DNA of 64,000 bases from Aplidium turbinatum (Eukaryota > Chordata > Ascidiacea > Aplousobranchia > Polyclinidae), in contig OU964926.1 in the NCBI GenBank assembly GCA_918807975.1, forward strand, positions 2,356,001 to 2,420,000, written 5' to 3'. Below the pieces are notes generated by a model. That model had not been told where the DNA came from. It was given only the letters and a program-made list of their open reading frames with translations, and searched no databases. How positions within the stretch are numbered: the first letter of the stretch is position 1; each line of letters opens with the position of its first letter. Positions 42,900-57,500 of this stretch are shown here, piece after piece. The position numbers and the translations under genes were made by a program.

Positions 42900-45308
42900 A
42901 CCTGGAATAAAACCCATCTGTATTATGTATCCCAAATTTCAAGTCTTTGCCTCAAATTACTTCTGATAACTTTCACAGCATGTTTGAGCAATGAGCATTT
43001 TCAGACCTCTACCTTGACCATTTTTGTGTCACTTGCTTTTATACTTTGCAGTGGTACCAACACACTTTTTATCCAATGTATAGCCATTTCCTATCTTTGC
43101 CAGAGTAGCTTCAATGTAACACAATCAAATTGCTTAATTGTTATACCACTTGGCTTAGGCGCTTTATCTGCTTTCATTTTGGTCATTGCCTACTTCTCCT
43201 CATCTGTGATTTCCTTCACTGCCTCAGAGTGCCTCAGTATTATGTTTCATTTCCGCACTGTTCTCCCATTTATTCAGTAGCTTTTTACAATACTTTTTCC
43301 ATGGCTCTAATCTATCTTCCAATTGTCCATTTTTTTTTCTCATGCAAGAACTGTTTGTAGTATCTCTTCTGCACAATGATGTTGTTTTTGCCATGCAAAA
43401 GATGTATCTGTTTTTTTCTTCCACTTTCATTCCCTCAATTCAAATGCCTTCTTTCTAGCATTTTCACTGTTTTTGCTATTTCTATTTTTGCTTTATTTTG
43501 GTATTGTACATGCAATGGACTTGTTTCTATCAATCCTCCATTTTTCATAATGTCCTCTTTAGGGGTGTTCTTCATTGTTTTTCCACCACCAAGTTTTCAT
43601 TCAACCTGCCCCCTTTAACATCCCATATTCCTCTTTCTGACCCAGTTGTTGATCTTATCCCGTTTTAAATCTTGGGGAAGTACACTTTTTTCTTGTTTTT
43701 TTTAAATGCCTTTTAAATCCGTTTCCCAGCTTTCACTCTGCTACCTTCTCATTTTGCTGGCAACCAGTTTACTGTAGCACAATTTGGTGCAAAATTTTGC
43801 GACTTGTACACGGATAAATACGGTAGCTGTTTACTTTTGCGTGTGTATCACTGTTGAGACCTCTGTTAATCTTAATATTGTTATTATCTTTATTAGTTGT
43901 TTGTTGTACGTGATTGAAAGATGAATAAGCACTCTGCTTTACAACATCTCATATATTATTATTATTATATCTATCACTAACAAACAGTATTGCTTCAATA
44001 CCTCTTCTGTAATAACTCATACTTTACTTTCTCATCCTTTCTAACCAAGATGTAATCCATCCTTGTTCTATGTCCACCTGAGTTATATGTCACTGCTTCC
44101 CAACATATTTTTGAAACACATAGTGGTGACTTTTGAATGATGGCTTCTTTACTCATTCACAATGAGTAAAGTAGAACATCATATTATCTTGGCCTTCTGG
44201 ATAAATTTTGTTAATATTTTATATTGATTTTGGCAATGTGTAATTATGTCAATTAGTAACAGAGTGGGAACTGCTTTATTTGCTCTGGTGATCACAGTAG
44301 GTTGATATATGTGTGTAACTGTGTATGAATGTGGGTTGCCACAGTCAACCTCAAACATGAATACAGTAACGGTAGCTGATTGTACCAGTAATGACCGAAA
44401 GCTTTAGAACTGGTTGAAGGTAGGCTGCTGATTGAGATTTATTTCATTCTTTCCTTGCACATGTAGTTTTGCATAGCATAATGTGAAAACGATGTAAAAT
44501 TAGGCTGGGTTTCCTTTATTTGGTTTTCCTTAACAACTTGTCAATCTGCTATGAGGTCTGTCTGGCTCACCACACTTCTGAACAGGACTCGAGTTTACAC
44601 AATTGTGTTGTAAGGTTGTCAAGAGGTGCCTGTGTTTGTTTTTCCCCTTAACTTCAGCAAACCTGGAGTTTATGTCTGTTCTGTTCCTCTGTTCTTGTCA
44701 TTGAGTGTGTGCTGAAGTGCACTGCTTGTGTCATGGGCAGGTTTGTGACAAACTTGTTTATTCAAAATGCTTGTAATAATGTAATCAAGTTAAGGTTTGT
44801 CTGTGATGGAGATCAATCACACCAACTAGTTTGTTTACTTGTTAGTTGTTAAACAGTTTTCATTTTTCGTTAGTGTTTCCTCAGAATCAACTCACAATTT
44901 GTACCATGTCAGAGGAAACGTACCATTGTATTTTGATAAAACTGCTTTTAAACAAAGAATTAATTGGGTTGTTTTAGTTTTTCAAAATCAGTTTTCATGC
45001 CCCAGTGAGTTTGTGTGGTCGAAATCAAGTATCTTGTTTCTTTTGTCTGGTTGTGTCTTCAATTACTATTATAAGAGACCTTTCGGTAGTTTTATTTACC
45101 TGCTACAAGTATATACACCTTAAAGTTAAACCTGATGTTCTTTTAGTTGATTGAACTAATTGTATTCTTTTTTTAGCCCAGGTTTAAGGATTTTATTTAG
45201 TTCGAAATAGTTTTGTTGTGGCTTCAGCGGGACTACTGGAGGCTATGACATAAAGATTTGAAATTTTTGTTCGTGAAATGTTGTGTCTTCAAAAGATAAA
45301 TTATATCC
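42900..45308. other. DLG5 upstream region
   Basis: T-rich sequence with several open frames (for example 42543-43280) of hydrophobic, low-complexity composition and no domain. One overlaps the MITE at 42394-42891, so they are not called as genes. The DLG5 promoter and 5' leader should be here, but I see no distinct promoter motif. Confidence 0.4.
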
Positions 45309-45551
45309 ATGTCGGAACCGTCTTCATTGGTAGACAATAAAATAAAAGTGGCTGGAACATCATTTGCTGTTGCAACCACTCAAAGTCAGGTGGACAGTCT
45401 GAAGGTGAAGCTGGACCACAAGGAAGAAGAGCTGAACAAGCTGACCAGCCGCCATCAAGACGCCATTAAAGAGCGTGATGAAATGGAAGGTCAGCTCAAA
45501 GCAATGAAAGAAAAGATGAAAGAAGCCGATTCGAAACTCTCCGAAGTGAGG
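45309..45551 (+). CDS. DLG5: DLG5 exon 1, start codon and coiled coil
   Basis: It starts MSEPSSLVDNKIKVAG and runs into heptads (LKVKLDHKEEELNKLTSRH). Donor gtaagt, phase 0. The upstream in-frame TAA at 45297 fixes the start. Confidence 0.88.
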
Positions 45552-48500
45552 GTAAGTGGGTGGTGCAAAGCAAACCGTCACCTTTTTTTGAAGAATTTAG
45601 CGAAACGCCTTCACTGTTATTCTTTTAGCAAAGATATGCTGTAAATTTGGTATTGCCAGAGTTTCGAAATGGTTGTCCAATATTAAAATAATTATCGTCA
45701 TAATATTTTGATTATAGTTGTTGTTGTAAGTCTATTATCCACGTTGCATTGCGTGAGTACTCGCTTTCTTGCTATGCTGGTACGGTTACTGCCTTCATTC
45801 TGTGTACCAGGAGCAACTTTGACAAAACTTTTTGGGAATTACGCGAATGTTAATCATGCCGCAGGAGCTCCTTAGTGCGCACCGTAATACAACGAACAAA
45901 GCGTGAGCCCACAACGTCACAAGCACTGCAGACTGAACACAAAAACAATAGGCATGACGTCGTCAAGTGGATGATCGTCTGCCCCTAAAGTCGCACGCGG
46001 CAGGCTAGCGTTACTTGACGATTCTTTCAGTCAGTCGATTCGATGGTAAATAATGTCTGTGTACGTCAACGACGATGCACGAAATTGTGTTTTGTTGGCT
46101 GTGAGGTAAAACTGGAGAGAGTGGATGTTATCGAATGGATTAGAGTCGTATTTGGAGCTCAGCGTTTAATAGAGCTCAAAGATCAGTAGGTCACGCGTAG
46201 CTTCCAACACTTTCAGTATTGTGAGTGTCAATGCGTCGACGCACCAACACAACGCGCACCAACACGATGCGCAAATAATATCGATTGACATCACTTTGTC
46301 CGGACGTTTGGCGAATGAGTGGCCTTTCATGTCTTGTCATTGATTGTCTGTTCTGAATTGCACCCACTACTTTACAACGAGACACTGTCAAGTAAGTAAG
46401 TTTCTGATTTCAATCAGTTGTCGCTTGTTTTGTATGGTAGTTTTGTTCCTTCTTGTTGTAAGAGTGTGCGATATTGGCGCAGGCTGAATCAGAGGCGTTC
46501 ATTCGTCAAAATGAAAGCGACCAGCAAGAGTTGGCCATGATACGTCGCCGTTCCTTGGTGGGAGGAGGAGGGCAAATCATCACGCAGATGTATGAGACCA
46601 TCCTGATGAGGTGAGTGGTCTAGCATGTGACTATATTGATGGAGATTGGAGAATGCAATCACAATTGAGCATAAAATGCTTAGTTGTAAAACACGAACAC
46701 CTTTTTACTCGCTTTCACGACGTTTTGTTTTTTGATTGAACCATGTTGTAACTTACGTCAGTTGCACTTGGTTTGACGAACTTAAACGTTTTTCTTCAAT
46801 TGAAGTTCACAATCATTTGTGTTTTATCATCCAAATATCGCTGCGTTCTCATCTTGTGTATAGGTATGAGAAGTTAAAAACATCCCACGAAGATTTGTGC
46901 CGGAAGATGAATGAGGAAACAGAAAAGAAGACCAAGCTTCAAAAGCAATTGAGTCTGACTCGTATGCACAACAGTGGTGAGAAAACTTTATCACTTTGGG
47001 TTTGCGGCTTGTCTTGGTAGTATTGCCGACTCTAAATCCCAGCTAGCAATGTCACCGTTGAAACATTGTAGGCCTAACTCTGACAACATCAGACAGTGCT
47101 AATGCGTAGAGTAGACAAAGCACGATCTAGAATAGATCTTTCTTTTTAAACACGCTTCTGTTTATTGCTGTGACAATGTGACATGCATTTGAGCGCTAAG
47201 AAAAAATTTTAACATTGGCATAGTGTTTTTCTTTTCACTTTGCAAAACTCAATACAACATACCTGTATCCACCACAACGCGTATACTAGAAGTATGTGGT
47301 ATAAGCACTGCTTTAACGATGACGGAAATAATCGAACAAAACATTACGTAACTGACACGTACCCGTTTTAATTGGACTCTGTCTTAACTTGCACGAAAAA
47401 AAAAATCTTTTTGAAAAACATCTCGTTAAATGTTAACATGGTGTTTGTATCGCTGCACCAATCTTGTGAGGGTGAGATTTCATCTGCTTGTGTAGATGAT
47501 ACAGGCTGGTTGTATTTTCCATGGGGAATGTTTACTACAATTGTTCTTTTAAGCGAAAGGTTACTTTACCTCCATTCACCTTTTATGTCAACATCGTGTT
47601 TGTTTTAGATAACTCTGTTGTGATACGCGTTGTAGATAATAATTAAATGAAAATGGCTGCTCAGTTATCAGTTGTTGACGAAACGCTACGCAATATCCTT
47701 CCCTGGAAGTCGGACTTTGTTAGATTTTCTTAAACTACTGAGTTGTTTTTGTGAGCACAGCGTAGTAGACGCTGTTTGCTCAGTAGATGCGCTCTTGTAA
47801 ATCAGTCTCGTTATAAATCAATTGGTTGTGTCTAGGAGCGGAAAAAGAGCCACTGATCCGACAGCTTCATGCTGCCAATGAGAATGTGGAAGTTTTGCAG
47901 GTGAGATGTGCTTTGGAGTTAGGCTTGCTCTCTATGAAAAGCTATCGACCTTAGTACAAATTATAATCGAGGTTAAAACTTCGGTGTTTATTGCTGTAGA
48001 ATTAAGCCTGTTTGATGTAGAAACGCCTATGAAAAACAGAAAAGCAAAAGGTTAGCAAGAGATCAATCAGACATGTTGCCCTAGAGCAGGGGTTCTTAAA
48101 CTGGGGTCCGTAGACCCCCAAGGGGTTCGCGGACTAGTTTTGGGGGGTCCATGAATTGAAGGCCCAATGGAAATCTTAGTGTATAATTTCAAAAATGGAA
48201 TAAATTTTTCAAAAGAAAAGAGATTAAGTTAAAACAACGCTAATGATTTTCCTCAGGTCATCGTTACTCATTGCTTTTTACATCGCCATGCATTAGCATC
48301 GAAAACTCTCCCAACAAATTTGAAAGAAATTTTGTCTGGTAGTGTGAAAATCGTTAGTTTTATCAGAGCTTGTGCTTTGAACCATCGAATATTCAAGAGG
48401 TTACGTCAAGAAATGGGAGCGGAACATGAAGTTTTCTTCTATCATACAGAAGTTCGCTGGCTGTCAAGGGGACAGTTTTGAAGCGCTTATTTGAACTTTA

Positions 48501-51500
48501 AATAGAAATTTATTTTTTTCTAAGAGACAAAAATATTGAACTCTCAAAGCAGTTTAACAGTGAAGAGTTTATTCAAAGGTTAGCTTACTTGGCGGATGTT
48601 TTTACTCACATGAATGAGGTAAATCGTTCTATTCAAGGCCCTGCCGTTACAACTATGGACACTTCTGAAAGACTTAAAGCTTTTCAGGACAAGTTATCTA
48701 GCTGTGGAAAAGGAGATTGGCTTTGCACACAGACATGTGCAGACATTTGGAAGCATTGCAAAACTCTTTCTGAGGTTACTGCTTAGCGCAGAGGATATTA
48801 AAAATACAGATGGATAGTTTGGATGCGTTACTCTTTTCTCGTTGAACTGAAATCTATCAGTGATGAGGACCTTGCAAAAGATGAGTTCATGGAACTAAGG
48901 GCAATGGAATCATTAAGAATGTCCTTCAATTCGAAAAGTATTGGCGATTTTTGGAGTTCGTTGACTCAAGCATATCCTCTTTTGGTAAAGAGAGCCATGG
49001 CTGCTTTAATCCTTTTTGCGACTACATATTTATGTGAGTCAGGATCTTCATCCTTGGTAACTATCAAAACAAAGAGTCGAAACCGGTTGGATGCAAAGGA
49101 TGACATGCGTGTTGCACTATCAAAGACGAAGTCACAATTTCATGTTCTTGTTGAAGACAAACAGCAGCATTCTTCACATTAATGAAACTAAATCGAAGAT
49201 ATTGAAAAACAATCTGCATTCGCTATTTCAAAACATACACTTTGTTACCAACTCGTTTTAATTTTATTGCGTTATGTTATGTCTAATTCATGCTGATCAA
49301 AAAAGTTTCTCAGACTAGGCCAAGCAAACCAAAATTTGTTTTAAGGGGGTCCGCATTAAAAAAAGTTTAAGAACCCCTACCCTAGTGTCTCCTAGACCTA
49401 GAGGAATGGGTTTATTGTCAACGGCAGCAAGAAGTTGCTACGTCGAAGGGTTTATGACGCTATTCTCAGGGAGTGTCGATATTTAGCAATATATTTGAAT
49501 CGCAGAATGCGTACTTGGTTAATGATAGTCGTTTTGCAATACAGTGCTATACAACATACATTTGTTGCTGTGATGAAAGTCTGTGCATTCGGTTTTGCCA
49601 GAATGTTTTATTTCCAACCTTGTGGTAGTGTAGGTTTTGTCTTAACATTCTTCGGGCTTTCCCAACTATTGTACAGGCACCACCGCCTCAGAAATACGAC
49701 AATTAATATTCGCTATTCCTATTTATATAATAAATCTCCATTAGCTAGATAGCCAGCTTTTTCGACTGACTGATCGCAATCTTCAATCGCTGCCATCTGC
49801 TTATTCAGGAAATCCTATTATTTCCGGAGTGGTTTACCATTGTTTAGTTGTTGTTGCTTGGTTTGACGTTATGATGTTTTCTTCGAACCAAAAGCAACTT
49901 GTGATTATCATCACGTTCATTCCCAATCCTCTTGTTTCTTTGTATTTATTTCCGGGAACATAGTGAACTTGGTGTGGTAAGAGAATAGAACTTCGGTTCT
50001 AGAAGCTCAAAGGAAGAAGAACGATACTTTAACACGAAAGAGTGTTGGAGGCGTTTGCACTGTTGGTGTTCTATCGATGTTGGTATTCAAAATTGGAGTA
50101 ACATCAGATCTGACCGTATGATCCACTTGGAGTATCGAGTTTCTGTGCTCTACTGGCAGCGTTGGCATCGCAATTGTCTCCTGCAAGAATACCCACAATG
50201 CACCACCACGTTAACAAATGTGCTTTTTTGAGACTGAGACTGTGACAGCAACACAGCAACACTGAGCACTGAGCAACACACAGCAACACTGAGACTGTGA
50301 CTTTGTTGAGTTCATGAAAGAAATACAGCCTCACACATGTGGCTGCCTGGACGAGAAGGCATCCTATGCTAATGAGAAGCATGCATTCACTGAAGTGATA
50401 TCCCACCTTCTTTTGATAGAAGAGTTGGAGTGTTATTTTCAACACCTGACTCGCTGAAACTTCGGAGTTGACAGTGACAAGGAGACTCTTTTATTTTAAT
50501 ATTGTTGATACAGTATTTTCATTGTTGAGACACTGAGCAGCAGTAGCTGGATGACTGCGGCATGTAGCGATTCAAACAGTGAAATGATAAGAATTGGGTT
50601 GAACAGAACTTGACATTTTGCATCGCTCTCTTTAGCGGGATTTGAATCGTGTGCGTGAAGAGCGGACGATGATCAAGAGGGAATACTCGTTGGTGATGAG
50701 CGAAAGGGATGCTGTCCATAAAGAGATTGACAAGATGCAAGACGACCTCACTGTTATGCAGAAGAAAAAGTTAGTTACTTGTTGTGTTTTCATTATTGTA
50801 CATGTGAACTACTAATTTGTATCTACTTTGTGTGGTCACTATTAATGTGGCCCACCAATTGCCTGGTTAAATAGCAACATGAAATTGTGCTTGGTTGGAG
50901 TGCAGTTACGATATTGTAGCGCACACTTGTCAATATCCGGTATGCACAGAGAGCCACACTGAATTATGAAATTGTTTCAGTCAAAGCCTGGAAAGGGAAA
51001 AGTCGCAGCTGCTTGAAGAACGAGAAAAGTTAAAGAATCAAATCGTCAACCTGCAGCAGGGTTCGGTGAGTGACGTCAGAGCTGTGATCTCTCGTCTGGT
51101 TTGGTTTCACACTGATGCGTACGCCACTCTCAGGCTGCCGACCTGGAGAAGGTTTTTGTGGCGATTGCGACAATGTTGCTTCTTAGGCTAAGTGATAATT
51201 AAAACATAAATAAAGTTTGTGAAATCTTAGCTGAACGATTCGTGTGTGTTCCACTGATTGAGCTTTGTTGCAAGTGGTTTTCCTACACTGTACTGCTTGG
51301 CCAACCTACTCGCTGGTCCAGAAGATAGGGTTCTCGCTTTTGAATGAAAGACCCTTATGTTCAATACCCCCTCAAATTATACCAAAAAAATTAGTTCCCC
51401 CTTATCAGTCTGCATTGTGGGAATGGATTTAAGGCAATAATGTAGTTGCCCTCAAATCGGCGAGGATGAAACTATCGTAGATTGTAAAGCGCATAGAGTA

Positions 51501-54500
51501 GCACATGTCTGCGATGGCTATATTTCTGCGTACAAGAATGTCTTATCACTTTGGTATAGGTCACGTCATTAGACGCACTGGCCCTCCGTCAGGAATTGTA
51601 TGCTGCGCAATGCGAGCGTAAGCAAGCTCTCCTGGAGAAAGAAACCAAGATTCACGAAGCATACACTGCCCAGAAGGCGCACGCCGTTGCCATAGAAATG
51701 GTAGAGAAGTTATCCTTGGAACGGGATTTGCTGCTCTCTACCGGAGAATTGACGAAGCAACAACTAGACGAAGCTCAACAAGAAGCCAAAGACGTCACGA
51801 GGTAACTCGACCACCGACCACCTACGCCATGCTCGGATCGCATTCCTCCTGTTTTAAATTTGTATATTAGCCTATTCGAGCCTGGTGTTCATTTCAGTTA
51901 CCAACTTGGCCATAAAGCATGAAGTATTCTTAAGTGTGATTTATTCAAACGAACGTCTGCCAATGGGAAACTGTTTTGTGAAAAGTTTGCAATTCTTTAT
52001 GTATCTGCACAAGTTTCTAGAAATTTACTGTGGGCTTGGTGTGTTTTGTGTGATGGTGACAAGTGAACATATATTCAAACATCACAGTTGCTGGCCTATG
52101 TAGAAGCGTAGACTTCTTCATTGCATCATCTTCATTAGGTGGCGCGATATAGCTTTCTCCGAGCGAGACAAGCTACGTCATGAGCTGGAGGAAAGTAAGC
52201 GCGTTTGTGACGTCATGACGACAGAGCGGGAGAAACTGATCAAACAACTTGAGGAAGCTGTGAAGGTGAGTTGCTGGGTTCACCTCACTGGTGGTTGCGT
52301 CTGAACTGACCTGATAATCTAGACTAGATCAGTTGCTCTCAAACTTTATATATTGTTGCCCCTTTCAGAGAAACTCTCATACGAAACAAGAAGCCTCTAG
52401 TGTACAGTGTCAGTGGTTCTTAAACTTTTCCAAAATTTTTGTTGAATTTTTTAAATAATCGAAGCTCTTTATAATCAATGAAAAAATACAAAAAAAATGA
52501 GAGAATAGGAAACAAATCAAATAATGCAAAATGGTAAAATGCAAAAAAAAGATAAAGACTAAAAAACAAAAAAGGATAAAGTAAAGAAATCACCACTAAA
52601 AGAACCAGTAAAAGTAAACCAAGCATTATCAAATGCCATAATTCAATTTATTTTTCAATTCCATTTCAAAGAAGTTTATTGGGATTAGGTCACTTGCATG
52701 GCTGCACGGACAATTGGGCAAACATTAAACACCAAGAGAGTTTCAATATTTTTTGAATGTGTATCCCAGAGATGGAGCTGATCACTGACATCCCACCACC
52801 ACAACTGTGTGGGACTGATTCGTATGTGCACGCCTGCTACACTCCCCTGACACACATTTAGAACATTGTGCAAGCGAAATACTTGAGAAAACAACTGAAA
52901 TTCATATCAATAAAGTAAAATTATTTCCTGCTTCTATTCTACAGGTTCACTTTGTTAACTGGTCTTCATGATTGTTGTGCAGGAACAGGATAAAATTAAA
53001 GAAGCTAAGCACAAAGTTGTAGCAAAGCTGCACGAGGTGCAGGGGAGAGCCAACATGAGCCAGCTCGAGGTGTGCGAGAATGCACACAGCCACGACTCGG
53101 CTATCGACTCGGGCGAGTGGGAGAACGAAACCAACAACAAAATCTTCAAGCAATTTCGTGTCGTTCGCGTGTTGCCACAGCAACATGACATCACTGTGGA
53201 ACAAGGTTATTTCGTGAAATACAGCAGCTCGCGCAACATCACTTCCGGTGACCGGATATTGTCGATTAATGACGTTCCCGTCGGTGACAAGACGTTGGCG
53301 AATGTCAACGAGCTGGTTGGTCGTGCCAGTCCGTGCACGCTGCAGCTGGTCAAGCACTTCCCAATGTTTCAATGCGAGTCGAATACGAGTAGCCGCGAGG
53401 AGATTATGCCTTCCACCACTGCGCCACATCTAACTTCACCCAACAAACGTCATCATGACAACAACGTGTGGACAGGAAATGACGCACAAGTTCGTCTGCG
53501 TAAGAAAAATATGGTACGTCACCTGCGTGATTAGTTTTAGTTACTTTCCCAGCGATTGATGCGTTGGGCTGATTCCTCTCAAACTTCCTGATCCGAACTG
53601 TGGAACTATTTGCCCGGAAGGACGGTGCCAGGTCCATCGCCTCCTGTCATGGCACGAAAGTCGCTTTGCCATCTTCGTCCCTGATTTGCGTCATCATCAA
53701 ACTAAGGATTTCTGGAAGCTTCTTTAAACTTTCACCATCTCCTCCGCAGGCTTTCACCCGTTCCACTGGCAGAGGGGGTGTTAGGTTATCGTTGACATCC
53801 GAGAAGATTCAAAACAAGAAGATTGTCAACCGCCATTCGGTAACTATGAAAACATTGTCAGCAATCGCTTGTTAGCAACAGACGATACGTCGGAGGGTAG
53901 AAAGTTAACAAACGTGTTATCTCTCCAACGAATATCAACCACTTTTTGTCCAACAACATTACTCTTCATTTTGTTTCCAGACGATGTTAGATTCGGAGGA
54001 GGAGTCCCAAGTGAGCGGCTTCACCGCATATTCGGATCCCTCTCATGGTCAGTGACTTGTGGATTGTTGAGGTCTATTGTAGTAGAGCCGACCTTTCTGA
54101 CAAACATAATTGTCTCTGGACCTTTTCAAAGCAGGTTTCGTCTTACAACTTTACAATTGTCTTTATACGGTCCACAGGCGTGGTCAAGAAAGACGCTGCC
54201 CCTCAGACTGACGAGCCACTGTCCAGCCCTCGTTCGAACGGGAAGAAGAAGAAGGTGATGGATAGGTGTTGTGGAAAAGCGTCAACAACCACGTTATTTT
54301 AACTTTGTTAGATATCCAAGCAAACATAACTTTAAATGATGTATTATCCTGTTTTCCTCATCAGATGTAGATCAATTGATCAGTTGAATAATAGAAAGCG
54401 CGACCACTACTTTGCGCGTAGTTGTGCAAACACACCGGCACGTTTGTCAAGCAGAGAAGTAGTGACCACAATAATCATTTGTTGTCCATTATCCTAAACT

Positions 54501-57500
54501 AACGCGATCCTACTTTGATTTCAGCCCAAAATCGGCTCTTCCAGGTTTCTGTGGAACCGCAAGAAGAAAAGTAAAAGTGTCGTTGTCAGTTCGTCATCCG
54601 ACGGCAACTCTGGTGGGACATGGCCCAGATTGGATAGCCCTTCTCTTTCTAACGTTCTTTCCACAGGCGGGGGTATGTGACAGCAATATAATGTTTTCAC
54701 TTTATTTAATTTGAACCGATTGCTCTATTGATTGAACAAGGCCAGCTTAGGGAAGGAAAAAGCTCTGAATCTAAAGTAAACGTTTTCTCCAAGAGAACTC
54801 TTTAAATATTTCACGATTACAGCCACCAGCCTAGACATGTTGTATCCTCTGCACCCAGCTCTGACAATATTAACTGTTCCACTTCCTGTGTGATGCTTTC
54901 GCCGTGTTTAGGTCGGTTGTCAATCTTCGTAAAGAAACGGAATCGCCCATCCATATCTTCTAACACCTTCACGCCACCTGATGGTAACAGCGCTGGCCGT
55001 ACTCCCCCAACTTTACGAGGCCAAACAAGCTTAAACTCTGTCCCCCACTATCCACACTCCCCCCGTCCGTCACCGAGTGCCACTAACCAACCAAGTGACG
55101 ACACTACTCGGGCAGCAGGTATACAGATAAGACCCAATATTAATATTTTGTAGATTTTGATTGTCCAGCTATGGATTGTTTAAATTGATAGGTAAAAGAT
55201 GCCGATAGTTAATGAACCTGGTTGCCACTAACAATGTCTTGAAATGAAGTTTTCTCGAGAAGCTATAACTCGCAACGTAACAGCTTTCATTACAGCACCC
55301 ATGGAAGATGTAGCATGTCAATAAAGTGGGCTAAATCCATGTCAGCGCTTTATCATTAGGCAAGGCCGTTTGTCATGAGTTAAACTCAACCAATCAATTG
55401 TTAACGACTGTGTAATAATTCTTTCATTCCAGGGGCAGCATCCCGCTCGGCGCGTGGGGCAAAGAAGCCGCGGCCCCTCTCAGCCCCGATGACAGATAGG
55501 GGATTGTCCACGGTGAGAATATTTGTTGCACTTCTTTCGTGCGATTGTTCTAAGATCAAGATAAACATGTCTACTTTGTTGAGAGTTAGAACCAGCTAAT
55601 CATGATGCTTAAGGTGGCCAAAAAAAATTGAAATTTTTTATTTTTGTTTGCACACCCGCTCATTTGAGGAGGATTCATGAAAAAATGACACTGTGAAAAT
55701 TTGAAGTGAATCCGACAAGAGGAAGTGCTCTCCCACCGACCTCAAAGTTTGCTTTCTTTGGCATAATTCGTCAAAATTCCTTGAATATGTGACGTAATTC
55801 TTTTTTGACTTATCTGCATTGCAGTTGCAGCATTTTTGTGTTAACCATTGTGTTACTCTGAATTTATGATATAATAAGTGTTTCCACATGCAGAAAAACA
55901 GAAATAATGCACAAAATAGATCACATTTACAAGCGTTTGGTATGAAATTAAATGCACTAAACTTTGTGCATTTAATTTCATACCGCATAAAAGTACGTTT
56001 ACCAGTCACGATCGTAACGCTTCATGTGACAACACATTGCCTAGAAATTGCAAGAGAAATGTTTGTAAAGAGTCAAGCCATTGGTTGACTTTATTGCACT
56101 TGTTGGAAGCAGCTTTCTGTGGTGCTCGACCACTTGATAGAGGAGCTGGTGCTGTTGTTCATTTTTTGTGGACTTCATTGAAGTAGCAAATTCTTCCTTC
56201 AGTAGCAAATTTGACTGCCCGCTCTGCACAATTATTGACGGCTTTGAGATGACGCCAAACTTTGCATGCTTCTTTATAATCATCACGATCACGCCATGTG
56301 TCGACAGAAGCAGTGACTCGAAAAGGTTAATTGAATGCTGTGTTACAAATTGTGCCAAAGAGAGACGTTGAAATTTGACAATTTTGTTTTGGGCAACACG
56401 ACGAACATCTTCGGAAAATGGGTCTTTATTAAGAGCATTAACGGTTGCCTTCTTTTCATCATCTGTGATATTATCACTGAATAAAGGCAGTGCTGCAAGA
56501 TCCTCACTGATGTACCACAAGTGCAACCTCAACTTTTTTCTGCCACTTGAGAAATTGCATTGTCAACCTCTTTATAATCCTCTGTGAGCTGTAGCATTGC
56601 TAGGTCATTTGTAGGGGCAGATATTGATGAAGGTGCTGCAAACCAAAAAGTGGCATAGATGGTAGTAGTTAATGTTACTTCATCTGCAACTGTACTGCAG
56701 TTGCAATGCAGTAGAACCACACCCCATACAGGCAGCTGACATGGCCCCTCAAGAGAGTCAACAAATGGACACCCACTCTAGTGTTGACTCTCTTGAGGGG
56801 CCATGTCAGCTGCCTGCATGGGGTGTGGTTCTTCACCACCTCTACTACGAGATGAAGGTCAATAAGGTTACACTGCCACTTGCTTGCAGTGCAGTTCTTG
56901 TGGGTGAAAGCTAATATCGCTACCACTGCAAAGACTCACGTTGTTACCAAACTAAAACGCATCCATCAAGAGCATATAGGAGAATCAAAGCACAAAGGGA
57001 GGCGAAATTCAGCTTCCCAGCTGACCTCAGAAGCTGACTTCACCCAGAGCTTAAGTGCATTATTTGATATTGCACATGCTAACTGGGAAAGCCGCACAAC
57101 AATACCAGAAGACTGCCAGTTTTTGTTAGACCAATGTGGTGCATGAGAGATACTGATGACAACAGAGGACCCAATGCATCGGCAAGCTGCTGCAAAGTAT
57201 AGAAAGCGCAAAGATGATGAACAGAGACGCAACAGAAATCGCATTGATCCAGTACCATCAAGTGCTGCTGCTTTCTCATCTGAAAATAATCAGCAGATGA
57301 TGAAGATTCTTCCAGTGACCCACTGTTTGCACCATAAATCCAAATAACACCAAAACAACAGAAAACCCAGTAGGAGCAGCCATTACCAAAACGCTGCATT
57401 ATCGATAATTCACTGTTTAATGCAGCACTGAACAGAACTATAACATCAAGTCGTCAAGCAATGATGATCGTCACTCCTGCTCTTGCTGCAGCTGAAATTG

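Noticed and set aside
42543-43280. 245-codon open frame upstream of DLG5
   Set aside because: It overlaps the hAT-like MITE at 42394-42891, is low-complexity and hydrophobic through T-richness, and shows no domain or splice context.
53600-53875. 91-codon open frame between DLG5 exons 9 and 10
   Set aside because: It runs through an intron, in a different frame from exon 10, and has no similarity to DLG5.
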